From: Dryococelus australis
Taxonomy: Eukaryota > Arthropoda > Insecta > Phasmatodea > Phasmatidae
Assembly: GCA_029891345.1 (NCBI GenBank)
Contig: CM057002.1
Span: 21,872,795-21,936,794, forward strand
Direction: 5' to 3'
DNA length: 64,000 nt
Part shown: one piece after another, positions 32,482-44,046 of the stretch
Position numbering within the stretch: the stretch's first letter is position 1
Layout: each line of letters begins with the position of its first letter
Translations under genes and position numbers: made by a program
Notes under the pieces: generated by a model
Seen by the model: only the letters and a program-made list of their open reading frames with translations
The model's database searches: none
Told to the model about the DNA's origin: nothing

Positions 32482-33281
32482 GGGATCATCGAAAAAGAGT
32501 GGTACAATTTCAAAAAATCACAGCTTCGAAACTATGCGACCGATTTGGTTGGTTCTTGTGCCAAAATGAACAGGAAGAATCAAAGTTTCGCTTACCTAAA
32601 AATGTTTCTACGTGGGCTCTATTTATAGCTCTGCATATCGAGCTTATTTCCGCGTCCATGTCGTTTAACGTGAAAGCAGCGAATGCAAAACGTTTGGGCC
32701 GATCTTCCGGCTTAATTTTATGCCTAAACTGAATCTCTTTAATATGCACTCTCAGATTTTTATGAAGAAAATTTTGCACGGTAGTCTTCGGAATGCCAAG
32801 CTCCAAACTGCGACGGGAAATTGACATTTTTGGGCTGCGCAGACAAGATAGCCTAAGATGTTTTACCTTTTCTTCTGACGTTCTTGGCCGTCCTGGTAAT
32901 TGTTGTTTTTTTTTTTTTTCTGCACGGTACGGGTTTCGCGGAAACAACCCGACGACAAACAGCATTCCGTCCTGGTACACGTAGCCCCAGATGCTGCTGT
33001 CTAAAATTGCGTTGCACAGCGCTACATACTTGAAACTCTGCGAACCACAAATCATACTGTGATTTCTCATCTCACGGGAAAGGTCGGCTCAGATGTCATG
33101 TGGCTAGCTCGCCCCTGCCATTATCTCAAGGTCGTAGCGCAACTGTCAGATCCCCCCTTTCCTCCCAAAAAAAAAAAACTTTCGTCCTTCCGCTACAATT
33201 TTGTGCAAGAGTCAGCTAACTCCTTAAATAGTTTCGTCGTTATATAGTTGTGAAATTGTACCATTCTTGTTCGATGACCCC
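32482..33281 (-). mobile_element. Internally deleted Tc1/mariner-type transposon
   Basis: The left end GGGATCATCGAAAAAGAGTG, followed by GTACAATTTCA, has its inverse at the right as TGAAATTGTACCATTCTTGT then TCGATGACCCC, giving about 31-bp inverted ends with few mismatches. The 800-bp body encodes only the front of a transposase on the minus strand. A TA duplication is not clear at the flanks. Confidence 0.75.
32510..33070 (-). pseudogene. Transposase N-terminal fragment (HTH domain)
   Basis: The 186-codon frame contains a short GRPRTSEEK linker (about residues 60-68), an HTH of the type found in Tc1/mariner relatives (SISRRSLELGIPKTTVQNFL, about 83-102) and an EDRPKRFAFAAF block. That block precedes the catalytic domain in full-length transposases. 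The DDE/D catalytic part is missing, replaced by a short tail that runs into the inverted end, so this protein could bind DNA but not cut it. The true start of the ancestral protein is uncertain; the first 50 residues may not belong to it. Confidence 0.65.
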
Positions 33282-33744
33282 GTATTTCTGAGATCTTAAG
33301 GGCCTCGTCTAACCAGTCCCCCCAAACAGAGAGCATAACTTCAGTCGTATGGTTATCATTTAAAAACCGTTCAATATTTTTCCGCAGCGTCTTCTTGCGA
33401 ATAACATTTAAAAACTTTTTCCCATCCGAATATTATTTTACGTTTTCTATTTTCGCCTCTAATATGTATAGTTATTTTTAAGTTAATAAGAGCTAATATG
33501 AGCCTAGTTGTCATTTGGGTCGCATTGTAAACAGTCGGGTCTATTATAATTTGAAGGAAAAAAAACTGCAGATTATTTTAATGTAGATCTTTTTTTCAGG
33601 ACAAAAATTAAAGTCGAAATTTTGCTTCTAATTCATGAATTTAGTTATTGAATCATACACGTTGTCATTGGAAACTGTCAAAGTCAGATAAAACAACTGC
33701 AAGTAGTGCTGTGTTTAATATATACTCTATTAGAGGTTTCTTCG
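33282..33744. other. Unassigned AT-rich DNA
   Basis: I see nothing I can name. Confidence 0.4.
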
Positions 33745-34035
33745 CACTTTTTAAATCAAACCTTTGAAAATGCATCCTGTGTATGACGTGTTTAGTTATT
33801 TCCTAAATACGTCATGTGTCACAAACGTTTTACACATACGTTAACATGAAAGTATCTTATTTTGCGTTAAATTGAAATTTTACCTGTATTTTATTTATGA
33901 ATTATAATAATTCATTTATAATAAATACGAGTAAAAACAGTGTGAAAATATGTGTGTTGGTAGCGCGAAGTAAGAAATAGTTCTCACTCACGAATTCGGT
34001 GCACTGTCCTTTTGGTTTAATTTTCTAGACTTGGC
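33745..34035 (+). repeat. Dispersed repeat K, copy 2
   Basis: It matches 18690-18980 in order and orientation, including TGTGTTGGTAGCGC, AGTAAGAAATAGTTCTCAC and GGTGCACTGTCCTTTTGGT. Confidence 0.45.
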
Positions 34036-35157
34036 TAAGCTTTGTTCGTATGAGGCGGAGGAATGTCCAAGAAGTAGAACTTTAGCAGGGCTTCAGAAAA
34101 AGTGAGAAGCAACGGTGAGTGGATTTTATTTAAATTATTCTCGTGTTAAACGGTGTTTCAAACTATGGTGAAAATGATGAATATTTCCTGAGAAGATCGC
34201 TGTGTTGAAACCCTATGGCTGCCGTTCAAAATTCCGATGAATCGTAACACACGCGAAGCTTTGTTTATTCTATTTTTAAATCGCCGTCGCAATTGTTCTT
34301 TACAGCGTGGTGCGGCCGAGAGGCGTTTAAGATTTTCAACAAAGCAGGCCCATTAATAATTAATTAAAGACATGATCAACTTAGGGTGAATTTCGAGGAC
34401 GTTGTAAATACGTGTTTTGTGAACACGACGTTTCGAAAGCGGATGGTTGTTCTGCCGCGGAGCGTGTGTTTCGTCATCTCACAGTTAAACAGCGGTGTGG
34501 CAACCGTCTCTTACCGTATTCGCGACCCATCGTCGTCTTAATTGGCAGCTGTAGCGGTTTTTCCCACCGCGATCAAAGTTGTATCTCTACGTTGACATGT
34601 GCGCCGTAGCAGAACGCACGTCCTTTACGGATCACCGTTTCGACACTAGACATTAGTCTCGGCACACGATGCGACGTCTGTGCCGATTAAGTCACCACAA
34701 GTTTTATTCCAGTTGGGTATAGTTCAGGCACACTTTTTCATTTATTTCCGTTCAGTGATGTGCTTTCGTAAAGAAGCTTATTTCAGCGCCCGCCAAACAA
34801 ATATCGCTGCCATCGGAGGGAATTTTTCAACTCTGATATCACATTTAAATTAAATAATTGCTTTAAAAAGACGTTCTGCTAAATCATATTCACGACGTTG
34901 TATTAAAACCGCGTGAACGTATTTTGTTAAACGTTCACTCCAGAACGAAGGGAAAAGTTCATTCTCTGCGCAAGTTCTAACAAAATACAAACAGAATTGT
35001 TTAAGACAGTTATATTTATTTTATGAAAATTTCAAATATTCCATTGGTTTACATACATTATGGACAAAATCTGGCGCGTGAGAAACACCAGTGCTATTTA
35101 ATGACGAGATTTTTAATTCGCCAAACTATTGGTATTGAGCTTTTTTCCAACGTGATT
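34036..35157. other. Unassigned DNA
   Basis: I see no gene. A 65-codon open frame (34412-34609) lies in a moderately GC-rich patch without a recognised domain. Confidence 0.4.
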
Positions 35158-35160
35158 ATA

Positions 35161-35689
35161 GGCTATTCACGATAAAGTGAGCACTTTTTAAGGCCCTGAT
35201 AAATTTTTCCTTTCAATTAATTTCTACCTTCCCGCTATTTTAATGTAAACATTGCAATATGACTAGGGATATGAAGAATTCGCGAGTTCAATGACCTGTA
35301 GGCTAAACTCCACAGTCATGCGTATACTCGAGCCTCAAATGTTTGTTCATTGGCTGCTTCCCCATACAGTAGCCAGTATTACTTCACAACTGGCAGTATG
35401 GCACTCGCTACTTGTTTCTTTGCAAGTCTGCTATTGGCTCAGAGTCGTCCAGGGCGTGTCTAGTAAACTGCGAACCAATTGCAAAGTCAACTTCAGTGTA
35501 CACGTGTTTGACAATCTATCTTGTCCTGAAATGAACTCGCGAAATGTTCCTATCCCTAAATATGACTAATAAACACAGTGTATGCATATCAACGATCTCA
35601 AAAATTAACGTCTGAGACTGCAATAAAGTATATTTATTAGGTGTTAATGCCTTTTGGGAGGGCCTTAATAAGTGCTCATTTTACCGTGA
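35161..35689 (+). mobile_element. GGCTGTTCAC-family MITE split by a hAT MITE
   Basis: The short form starts GGCTATTCACGATAAAGTGA, is interrupted at 35264, and resumes at 35559 with AATATGACTAATAAACACAG through TGCAATAAAGTATATTTATT to AGTGCTCATTTTACCGTGA. The last bases of the right end are missing where it meets the retrotransposon gag relic. Confidence 0.75.
35256..35566 (+). mobile_element. hAT MITE, family 1, perfect 8-bp target duplication
   Basis: The element is 35264-35558 (295 bp). It starts TAGGGATATGAAGAATTCGC and ends GCGAAATGTTCCTATCCCTA, with AATATGAC on both sides. It is inserted inside another MITE, so the pre-insertion sequence is known, which confirms the boundaries. It carries CATTGGCTG, CTATTGGCTC and AACCAATTG. 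The 92-codon frame across it is a shadow. Confidence 0.9.
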
Positions 35690-35699
35690 TCGTACTACA

Positions 35700-37072
35700 T
35701 CAGGCTGTGGCTGAGTCCTTGCCCGCCTCTACTGCTTCTCTGAGCAGAGAACTTGCTTCGTCTCTAATGACATCGTTATCGACGAGACTTGAAGTCCTGC
35801 CTACACACCTAAAGGCTGTTCACGATAGGAGGCCTTCTCTGAAGGTGGACAAGACCTCTGGGTGCCTCCCCATCCAGTGAGACTGATAATGATAATGGGT
35901 CTGCCTTAAAATTATTGCCACAAACTCTTCGTCTGACAAGGGCGGGTCTAAATACCTCGTCTTATTGTGTATTTCAGCTAGATGATTTTCAAGCTATGCA
36001 ATTGCGCCCTGAATATTTTTGCTCCAAAAATGATCTGTAAATTTTTCTTTAAATTCATTGTAGGTGTGAACTGCGGACTTATTCATCTTCCACCAATAAT
36101 ATGCATTGTTCCTGAAACGTAGGGAAATGCGGCACAGCATGTCCGTGGCTGGTTGTCCGAACACACTGGCATATTTCTCAAACCTCTTTAAAAAATTGAT
36201 TGGGTTTTCTCCGTAGCGTCCTTCAAATCTTGGCACTTGTACAACCCACAGGTTTGATGGGTGATGCATATATTTACCAGCTGGGTTACTGGCCGTAAAG
36301 GAGTGTGACTCGCTCGCTCGAATTGAGAAAAACGGTGCTCCACATGCTGACCTAAAGAACGCAAATCTGCTTCCACTTGTCCTCTAATGTGTTCCGTAAT
36401 TTGCACCAGATATGTATGCTTTACCACATTGTCAGATAGGCTGTCCATACGGGAATAATTGAGGTTAATGGCCTCCTGCAGCCTGTTAGTCGCCTTGGAG
36501 ACCTCTTCCTGTACTTCTGTTCTGATTTCTTCCCTCAACGCAGTGTGAACTTTAGCCAAATAATTCTGAAAATCAGCCTTAAATTCTGTCTCGAGTTTCT
36601 CCTGGCTATTTTCGATATGCTGAATAATGAAAGCTTTCTGCTCCGGCATGCTAGTTGTAGTTTGTTCGGCCAGGCTACCTTTATGTTCAGCCAAACTAAC
36701 TTTTTGTTCATCCAAGCTAACCTTCTGTTCAGCCAACCTAGCCTGGAGTTGTAGCAGTAGTGTCATAATACGGTCAGATTGGCTATCGGTATTATGTACA
36801 GCTGCAGATGCTGCTCGAAACTCCTCCGCACTAGACACTAAGCTGGTCTCGTTATTCCTTTCGTGCCCGAACTCTGTTAATACAGTTTATCCTCTCCCTT
36901 GTAGTGCAGTTGTATATGTTACGTTATTGGTATCCATTATGGTAACTATGTACTCGTTTTTCCGATAGTCAATGGGCGCAGTGTTACGTAGGTTATACTC
37001 TGTTTGAGTAGACCTACTCATAATCTGTGTGATTTCTCCTTTCTTTTGAAGCAAAGCACCTTTCAAGCCCAT
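35700..37072 (-). pseudogene. LTR retrotransposon gag relic
   Basis: The minus strand reads as a decayed gag. An N-terminal piece (37072-36887) is followed, after a stop and frame change, by a 216-codon coiled-coil-rich part (36838-36188) with repeated SLAEQK/SLDEQK heptad-like units. A frameshift near 36270 leads to the retrotransposon gag domain (VPRFEGRYGENPINFLKRF, then ISLRFRNNAYYWWKMN and FKEKFTDHFWSKNIQGAI) at 36269-35994. A stop follows, then more gag-like sequence to about 35700. Protease, reverse transcriptase and integrase are absent; the element is cut off by the MITE at 35689. It is non-functional. It looks like a Ty3/gypsy-type element, but the superfamily is inferred from the gag domain only. 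Confidence 0.7.
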
Positions 37073-37093
37073 CTACACTTTCCCATATTCTCA

Positions 37094-37112
37094 CCCCGCG
37101 TTATTGGCGCCA
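37094..37112 (-). other. Primer binding site of the LTR retrotransposon
   Basis: In reverse complement, TGGCGCCAATAACGCGGGG lies right after a sequence ending TTATTACA, as expected for an LTR 3' end followed by a tRNA-complementary primer site starting TGG. It is upstream of the gag relic in the right orientation. Confidence 0.55.
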
Positions 37113-37113
37113 C

Positions 37114-37450
37114 TGTAATAAATACTGTGTGGGGGAAAACTTGGAGAGAGATATAGTTTACGTATGCCCCACGTATGAGTATTAGCCTCTGTAAGAAAAC
37201 GGGTGAACCCTACTATGGTTTTCTAGTCAAATGTAATGTATACAGGCAGAACTGCATAATTAAAGTGCAACGACCTGGGAGAAATCCATAGCAATAAAAT
37301 TAACATCAAACATTAGCCAACTGGCAGTTAATTTACATACAGCAAACCATCGTCAAATTTGCTGGTATTCCACACCAACAGAATTTCAATAACCTGGATA
37401 GCACGGCTCACAATCAGGTTCTGTTCAGCCCCCTGCAGAGCTATGCAACA
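37114..37450 (-). other. Putative 5' LTR (outer boundary uncertain)
   Basis: The inner edge ends ACA just before the primer binding site. An outer edge at 37450 would give TGTTGCATAG at the LTR start, but other TG starts up to about 38365 are possible. No second LTR is available to compare. Confidence 0.25.
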
Positions 37451-38660
37451 CTACACGACCCACTGGAAGACATAGGAACCAACTATGTATTTATTTAAAG
37501 CAATGAAAGGCTTACAATTTTTAAGCGATAATTTAATGTGGAAAATATTATAGAAATAAATTGCCTGAAAAGTTTAATTCCTTGGTAGTGTTAAAAATGC
37601 AAGGTATATGCATGCAGCAGCTGGACTAGGTCTACAAATATATATCTCATTATGCCTGCTACAAATGTCAATTAAATGAATAGAGTATTCGAAAGTAAAA
37701 AAAAAGAATAATATTATCTGGACATCTTGAACGTTGTACACGCTTAAAGTTTTGCAGAGTAGATTTAATTCAGTTAAAAATAAAAGTCGCTAATGATCCC
37801 ACACTTGGCCGTTACAATAAATTACGTGCGTGTATAATTCCATATTTAAAATGCTCCTGGCTTGCACAGTTTATGTTGGTAGAGCAATCAGATACTTATT
37901 TAAATCTCAGTCACTTTGTAACCACTGAAAAGTGTCGGGAAATGATGCTGCATACTTTAAAAGTTTATTAAACACTCTCAAGTACGTGTAACGGTCACTG
38001 TACATTAAGGTGGGATCATACCTTATATAAATGTAGAGTTTCTCGCACTTATTTTATATGTAGACCTGTTCTGACGGTAGCACCATGTACCGTTGGCTTA
38101 TCACTCATATTGTAATATACTTATTCGGGTCTAATTAACCTTTAAATAATTAATTTATACTTTCAACGTATAACTAAGGCCTCACTGGCCTGCTGCCGTT
38201 GTGATCCACTTAATTCAAGATGGAGTATGGAATATTCCATCACCATCTATTTTCGGTAGCGGTTAAATCTTCAAATTAACACAGAGTACATAAGGCTTAA
38301 CCCAGTGTGCTTTCCAACACCGTGACGATTCAAAAGGTGCCCCTAACTGTTGCCAACTGGTACACAATAAACAAGTTACTTGAAACCTGATAAAACAAAA
38401 TAAAATTACAACAATTCACATATGGAAAATTGACATTTCAGCTGCTGTGTGTACATTAATATTACATAGAATTAAGAAAATAAAATTATGATATAAAATT
38501 ACGATATAACAACATTACATGTGAAACATATGAAATTCATTATATTTGTTTACAAAATAAAAGTGTGTGTACTAGTATTATAAATTTGCATGCTAACTTA
38601 AAATGTGTTGAAATGTAAATCGCACGTGTTAGATAATCAGACGTTACAACATATTGAGGA
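37451..38660. other. Unassigned AT-rich DNA
   Basis: I see no coding frame. Part may belong to the LTR of the adjacent retrotransposon relic. Confidence 0.35.
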
Positions 38661-38664
38661 GCAA

Positions 38665-38732
38665 TACACAACGTGCATACAAGTAGATCTTAAGCAGGGC
38701 TATCAAAAGTGCTCAGTTTACCGTGAATAGCC
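38665..38732 (+). repeat. GGCTGTTCAC-family MITE, right end only
   Basis: CATACAAGTAGATCTTAAGC and GTGCTCAGTTTACCGTGAAT then AGCCTA match the long-form right end. Confidence 0.6.
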
Positions 38733-39027
38733 TATACCTAGGGATATAAAAAATATTCCCGAATTCATTTCAGGGCAAGATATATTTCAAACACATGCAC
38801 ACTGGAGTCACATTTTCAATTGGATCAGAGTTTATTAGACACGCCCTGGACGACTCCGCGCCAATAGCCGACTTGCAAGGGAACAAGAAGCGAATCCCAT
38901 ACTGTAAAATGTGGCGTAACACTGCGGCAACAGCCAATGAACAAATGTCTGAGTTTCTACAATACAAAGGATTGCGGAGTCCAGCATAGAGGTCATTGAA
39001 CTCGCGAAATTATCCTATCCCTATACC
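38731..39027 (-). mobile_element. hAT MITE, family 1, inverted copy
   Basis: It starts at 38739 with TAGGGATATAAAAAATATTC and ends near 39019-39023 with GCGAAATTATCCTATCCCTA. In reverse complement the body follows the family 1 order (CATTGGCTG, CTATTGGCG, ATCCAATTG). CCTATACC flanks it on both sides (38731-38738 and 39020-39027); the last four bases of the element and the first four of the right flank are the same CCTA. Confidence 0.7.
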
Positions 39028-39330
39028 CAGGGATAGGAAAAATTCGTGAGTTCAATTACTTGTAGGCTAAACTCCACAGTCATGTGTATACTCGAGCCTC
39101 AGATGTTTGTTCATTGGCTGCTTACCCATAGAGTAGCCAGTGTTACGTCACACCTGACAGTATGTCACTCGCTATTTGTTTCCCTGAAAGTCTGCTATTG
39201 GCTCAGAGTCGTCCAGGGCGTGTCTAGTAAACTGCGAACCAATTACAAAGTCAACTTCAGTGTACACGTGTTTTGACATCTATCTTGTCTTGAAATGAAC
39301 TCGCGAAACGTTCCTATCCCTATCTATACC
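39020..39330 (+). mobile_element. hAT MITE, family 1, plus copy at the same site
   Basis: The element is 39028-39322 (295 bp). It runs from CAGGGATAGGAAAAATTCGT to GCGAAACGTTCCTATCCCTA. The flanks are CCTATACC and TCTATACC (7/8). It is very close in sequence to 35264-35558 and lies head to head with the inverted copy that precedes it. Confidence 0.8.
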
Positions 39331-40292
39331 TAAATGTTATCCGTGTTGTTTGCCTTGCCTGAAGACAGTAAGCAACGAGCGGAGTCACAATTACATACGA
39401 GAGTCGAGGTTCCTCGCAATGTTTATGGTCGTTTGTAAAACCGGTCTCGCTTGCCGTGCTCATCACTCGTGGGAACAGCAGCTATTATCTCACTTCAGCA
39501 GCTATTATCTCACTTCAGTGCACTTTTAGAAAAACACTCCAGTCAATTTATAGGAAAAGTACTGGTTAAATATCATCGATAAACCTTTCTTGAAATTACG
39601 TACACGTCGTTTCTTTTTTAAATAAAAATATTTGACTCCAAATTTCACAGAACTTTCCACGAGTATAAGCAACCGTTTCTTTAATATGCTAGATAGTTTT
39701 TCCACATTCCCTGTATATAAAGAGATATTACGAAAAAAAAAATGTACTGATTATACACATGACTATAAAAAGCTACTATAAATAGTTAAAAATAGTTTAT
39801 TCTTGATTGGTGTTTCAACTAGAAACTAAATCTTTAGTCCTTGACGATTGTCGCACCCCTACCACATTCTTAAAAAGGTTTATTTATTCAAAGTTACACA
39901 CGTAACTTTTTCAGTGCCTAGTAATGTTTCAGTGTTTGAAGTGTTTACAAATGTTGACGTTTACTAGTCAAAGTGTTTGAAAGTAATTAGTGTGAATTCC
40001 CTGCCTGCCGCAGAAACTAACATTGTATTGTTAAGCTTGGTTCACAATTGAAAGCATAGCAGTAACTACAGCACATAGTTCGTGTGCATGAGAGTTCCTC
40101 GCATAGTACACAAAGGAAATTGTCATATTTCGTTTCTTGTGCGGTTGCATAGGCCATCGGCGTATCGAAGCAGAGCATAAAATTTTCAGTGAAGTTGTTT
40201 ATTTAAAGTTGAGGAACAGCTATTCTGCAGAAACGAAGAAATGACCCGAGATATAAATTTAGAGAAAAAAAAATGAGGTAACAGTTTTCTGA
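39331..40292. other. Unassigned AT-rich DNA
   Basis: I see no gene. A short tandem duplication of AGCAGCTATTATCTCACTTC occurs at about 39477-39516. Confidence 0.45.
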
Positions 40293-40478
40293 GGCTGTTC
40301 ACGGTAAAGTGATCACTTTTGAAATCAACCTTTGGAAAAATTCACTGCTCCTACCTGCATATACTTTAACGGAAGCACTGAGTGACATACGGCCGGTAAG
40401 TTGGTAACGATAGATGGAAAATAGTTCTATATCTTCACGTCGAATAAAAAGTGTTACGTGACCATTCGTGATTTAAAA
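40293..40478 (+). mobile_element. GGCTGTTCAC-family MITE, long form, left half
   Basis: GGCTGTTCACGGTAAAGTGA at the left is followed by the long-form blocks TTGGTAACGATAGATGG, TAGTTCTATATCTTCACG and AATAAAAAGTGTTACGTGAC. It stops at an A-run. Confidence 0.65.
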
Positions 40479-40978
40479 AAAAAAAAACTTTTTTCTAATG
40501 GCTTTTTTTTTGTCACTCATCGCCGCCGACAGCTCGCTGATCCTACGAAATGATTCATGGTCGTCACGTTACATGTCGTGTATGAACATACTCGGTCGTG
40601 TTAGACATGTAGGGAATAGCGATATTTTGCAACCAATAGAATTTAAGGAGAAAGGATGAATAGGAAATAGTCTGATGTATTTATTTTAATATATGATTTC
40701 TGAAGGAAAGCCTTTGTTTAAATTACATTTGCTTCTTTAAATAATGCGTCTTATTAAACACATTTGCTATTAAATCACTACTGCACGAAAACCAATTAAA
40801 TTTCTAGTCGTGTTTGAATGCTTGAACGTAGCACGTGTACATTCACTATCGACCACGCATGTTTGTAAACTTTCTACCTAGAACTCTCCCACGTACACGA
40901 AATTTATCACGGGTCGACCTTTACCAGGCTGAAAAAAAAATAATAATTTTTGTCTACTATAACAATTGTTCATAACTG

Positions 40979-41223
40979 TAAGCTATTCACGGTAAAGTGA
41001 GCACTTTTGAAAGTCCTCTCATTTGGAATAATAGTCAATAAATACATTTTAATTTATCTTTAGACGCTAGCTTCTTAGTGTTGTGTAATATACACGCTGT
41101 GTTTATTAGGCCTGCCTACATTGCAATATTTATTTTTAAAATGTGATTAGATAATTTAAAAATGGCATAAAGGAAGAAGTAACTAGGGCGTCAAAAGTGC
41201 TCACTTTACCGTGAACAGCCTAT
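40979..41223. mobile_element. GGCTGTTCAC-family MITE, TA-flanked
   Basis: TA at 40979-40980 precedes AGCTATTCACGGTAAAGTGA, and the right end CACTTTACCGTGAACAGCC is followed by TA. The body is a third internal variant with TAGACGCTAGCTTCTTAGTG. The two ends match over about 30 bases. Confidence 0.75.
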
Positions 41224-44046
41224 ACAGTTTTTTTTTTTTTTTTTTGCCATACTTTGTGCTTGTGTTTACTTTATTTCCCGCAGGATTATGGCCAGCCTTT
41301 CCAGATGTTTGTGTATTTCCGTAATTTCAACGTGATGTCACATGGATTATGATAACTTGCAGGTTTAGGCAGTGTTAATCTTCAAAGTAAATTTATAAAC
41401 CGGAAAAATTAGCCCTAAAGCAACGTGACAGGTGTTGAAAATATATTTATTTATACTTCCCTACTGATTATGCTCTTCTTTCCCTGTACTAACTCAAAAA
41501 GGTCATTTCACACGATCAAATTCATTATCAAAAGAATTTTTTTTTATTCAATTTATTGTAATGTATGAAATCACACTGGTGTCATAACCATGGTCATTTC
41601 ACCTTTTAAGGTATCGAATGCCTTGAATTCCTTCAAATATTTTCACTTTTGAAAATGTTCTGTATTGTTTGATTTCAATTTTTCAGCAACTTATCTTAAA
41701 TAATCTAGCATTTTCAACGGAAAATGTATTATTATATTACATTATCATACAAGCAATCAAGAGTCTATAAACTATTAAGTGTCTTCGTTTTCATGAAAAC
41801 GGAATGAACAAAACTTCAAACAATATTACTTTTTTATTTTAAATCACTGTTATTGTGTAATTTCGAGGTTTTGGACATTTCCGAACTTCTTTGGCTTAAA
41901 CAGTTGGGAAATAGCTTTCAAGCTGCAGACTTAAATATTTTTGTGTACAATTCCCTTAGCTATTAATAATAATATTTATACATTCAATCAATTGAATGTT
42001 AATAATTTAAATCAATTGTTACTGATTGTGTCGAATGGCCTCGGGGTGCGAAGTTTGAACGGACATCGTTTTTGCACTATTCTGCTGCATTTGGTGAATC
42101 CAGACCCTCGCGCTTGTAAGGGACACCCAATGAAGGAGGTAAATTTCCTTCACTTTACCTCCCTTTTTCGCCCCCTATTTCCTTGCCGATAGTTTTGAAC
42201 CTTTTCCCCGTGGTATTTTTTAAATCCTAAATTTAAGATGCAAAGTACTATAGAAAATACCGTCGCTTGTAGAGATGAATACTGTTGGTTGTATAAAATA
42301 TTCTGATCATACGTAGACATACTCTTAACTGTGCGAAGGTCTCTTTGCAGCTCTGGTAATAACACAAAAACGCAAGTTACATACTGAAGAAATGATTAAT
42401 CATGAACGTTCTTCATTCAAAGAGAAAACGCTTTCGTCGGGGATATTTTTGTGCGAAAACGTCAGCTAGTTCGCAAGGCTGTAGTAAGCTTGCTGGCTTG
42501 TCATGGCTGACTTTTTTCATATTCAAAGTAAAACGATTCTGCTATTATGACAAATTCAGTTTTCTGTATGACGATGCAAAGTGAGGTATTTTAATACAGC
42601 ACTCTTGCGTGGCGATGGTCCGCGCCTACCTCGGCGTGACTGAATGTATGGATACCAAGTTGGTAACCTTGGGGTCCGGAGTCCTCGGTGATTGCAAAAA
42701 CTGGCCCTCGTACTGCCACAGCTCCTATAATGTGCGTAGACTAAATATGAGGTAGTACGATCTCGCTGGCTGCGCGCAACCAATCTCCGTGTCCCAACAT
42801 TGAACTGCTTTTCTGCCAACACGCCCAGCGAAAACGGCATTGTTTTGGATCTTAGGTTAGAAAACTGATAGTACTTAGAGATGTTTTCGTTCTTCCTCTA
42901 ACCAATTTGTAATACAGTTTCACTCAATTAAAATTGATATAGAAGTATTTTATTAATATAATATTGCTTGTCATTTCAAAATTAAGATATAAACAAAAAC
43001 ATTTATCACTGTTGACCACGTGACTTTGAAAGTTGTGTATGATTGAAGTAGGTCAATGTTGGGTACATGCTCAGAAGACGAATAAGCGGTCTACCTCATA
43101 TTTTGCCAAATGCATGCCGGATGTAAACGCAAAGAAGACCTATTCGAGTTAGATGTGCTACACCTGATCTGAACTGGCTACAGACCAAGAGAAGACGAGC
43201 AGCTATGCAAGGAGAAGGACACGACACTATGGCACTATGCATGCGTACTGTTCGAGATTTGAATGTTTGAGTTGTGAATGGGTACTAATCGTTGATGACT
43301 TGCATGGACACAAGGTACATCATTTGAGGCCCTATTTCGAGAAAGACATTACATGACTAAAAACACAGACGGTTTGATGGGAGACCCAGAGAAAACCCAT
43401 CACCGGGAACTTCTTCTGCTATTGTCTCTGTTAGCTGTCCAAGTTTCATGTTGTGTTACCATGCGCCGGAACATTCAACTCTTCGTCAGTTAGCAAGCCT
43501 TCTAGATTTTCGTTAGCCGAATACAAACAGGTTGTTTGTAACTATCAGAATTCCTTTGCCCTATATCTGGTAGATTGCTATGACAGGAGTTGAACAAATT
43601 TCTAACAAATACTTACGTTATTATATGCGGTTTGTTCAGATTCGCTTTTACCCCTTCATGCATTTTTTTGTAGTGTTTGTTCCACTCACACATGCAATAA
43701 ACTACTTAGTGTGTGACAAGTAGTTAAATAATTGAAAATTGTGTTTAAAATATTAAAGAAATGCCACATATAATTGCGGTATAACTGGCATGGACTTCAC
43801 ACATAACTGTAGTCACACAAGTAATTTTAATTTTGAAATTCGTAAATCTAATTCGTCTAATATTATTGTAAACTGAACATATATGCTGTGAAGCCCGGTG
43901 GAAGTGACGTTTACAGATCCACGTGCGCATTTATTTATCGGTTTATTTATTTACTCATTTATGTATTTTGTAGAGTCTTGTACGTATGGTCAAAGCAACT
44001 CAGCTATAAAACAGCGTAATCACAGAAACATGTATTCACGTTGATG
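41224..44046. other. Unassigned AT-rich DNA
   Basis: I see no gene. A T run follows the MITE at 41227-41245. A somewhat GC-richer minus-strand open frame of 94 codons (42556-42840) has no recognised domain. Confidence 0.4.
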
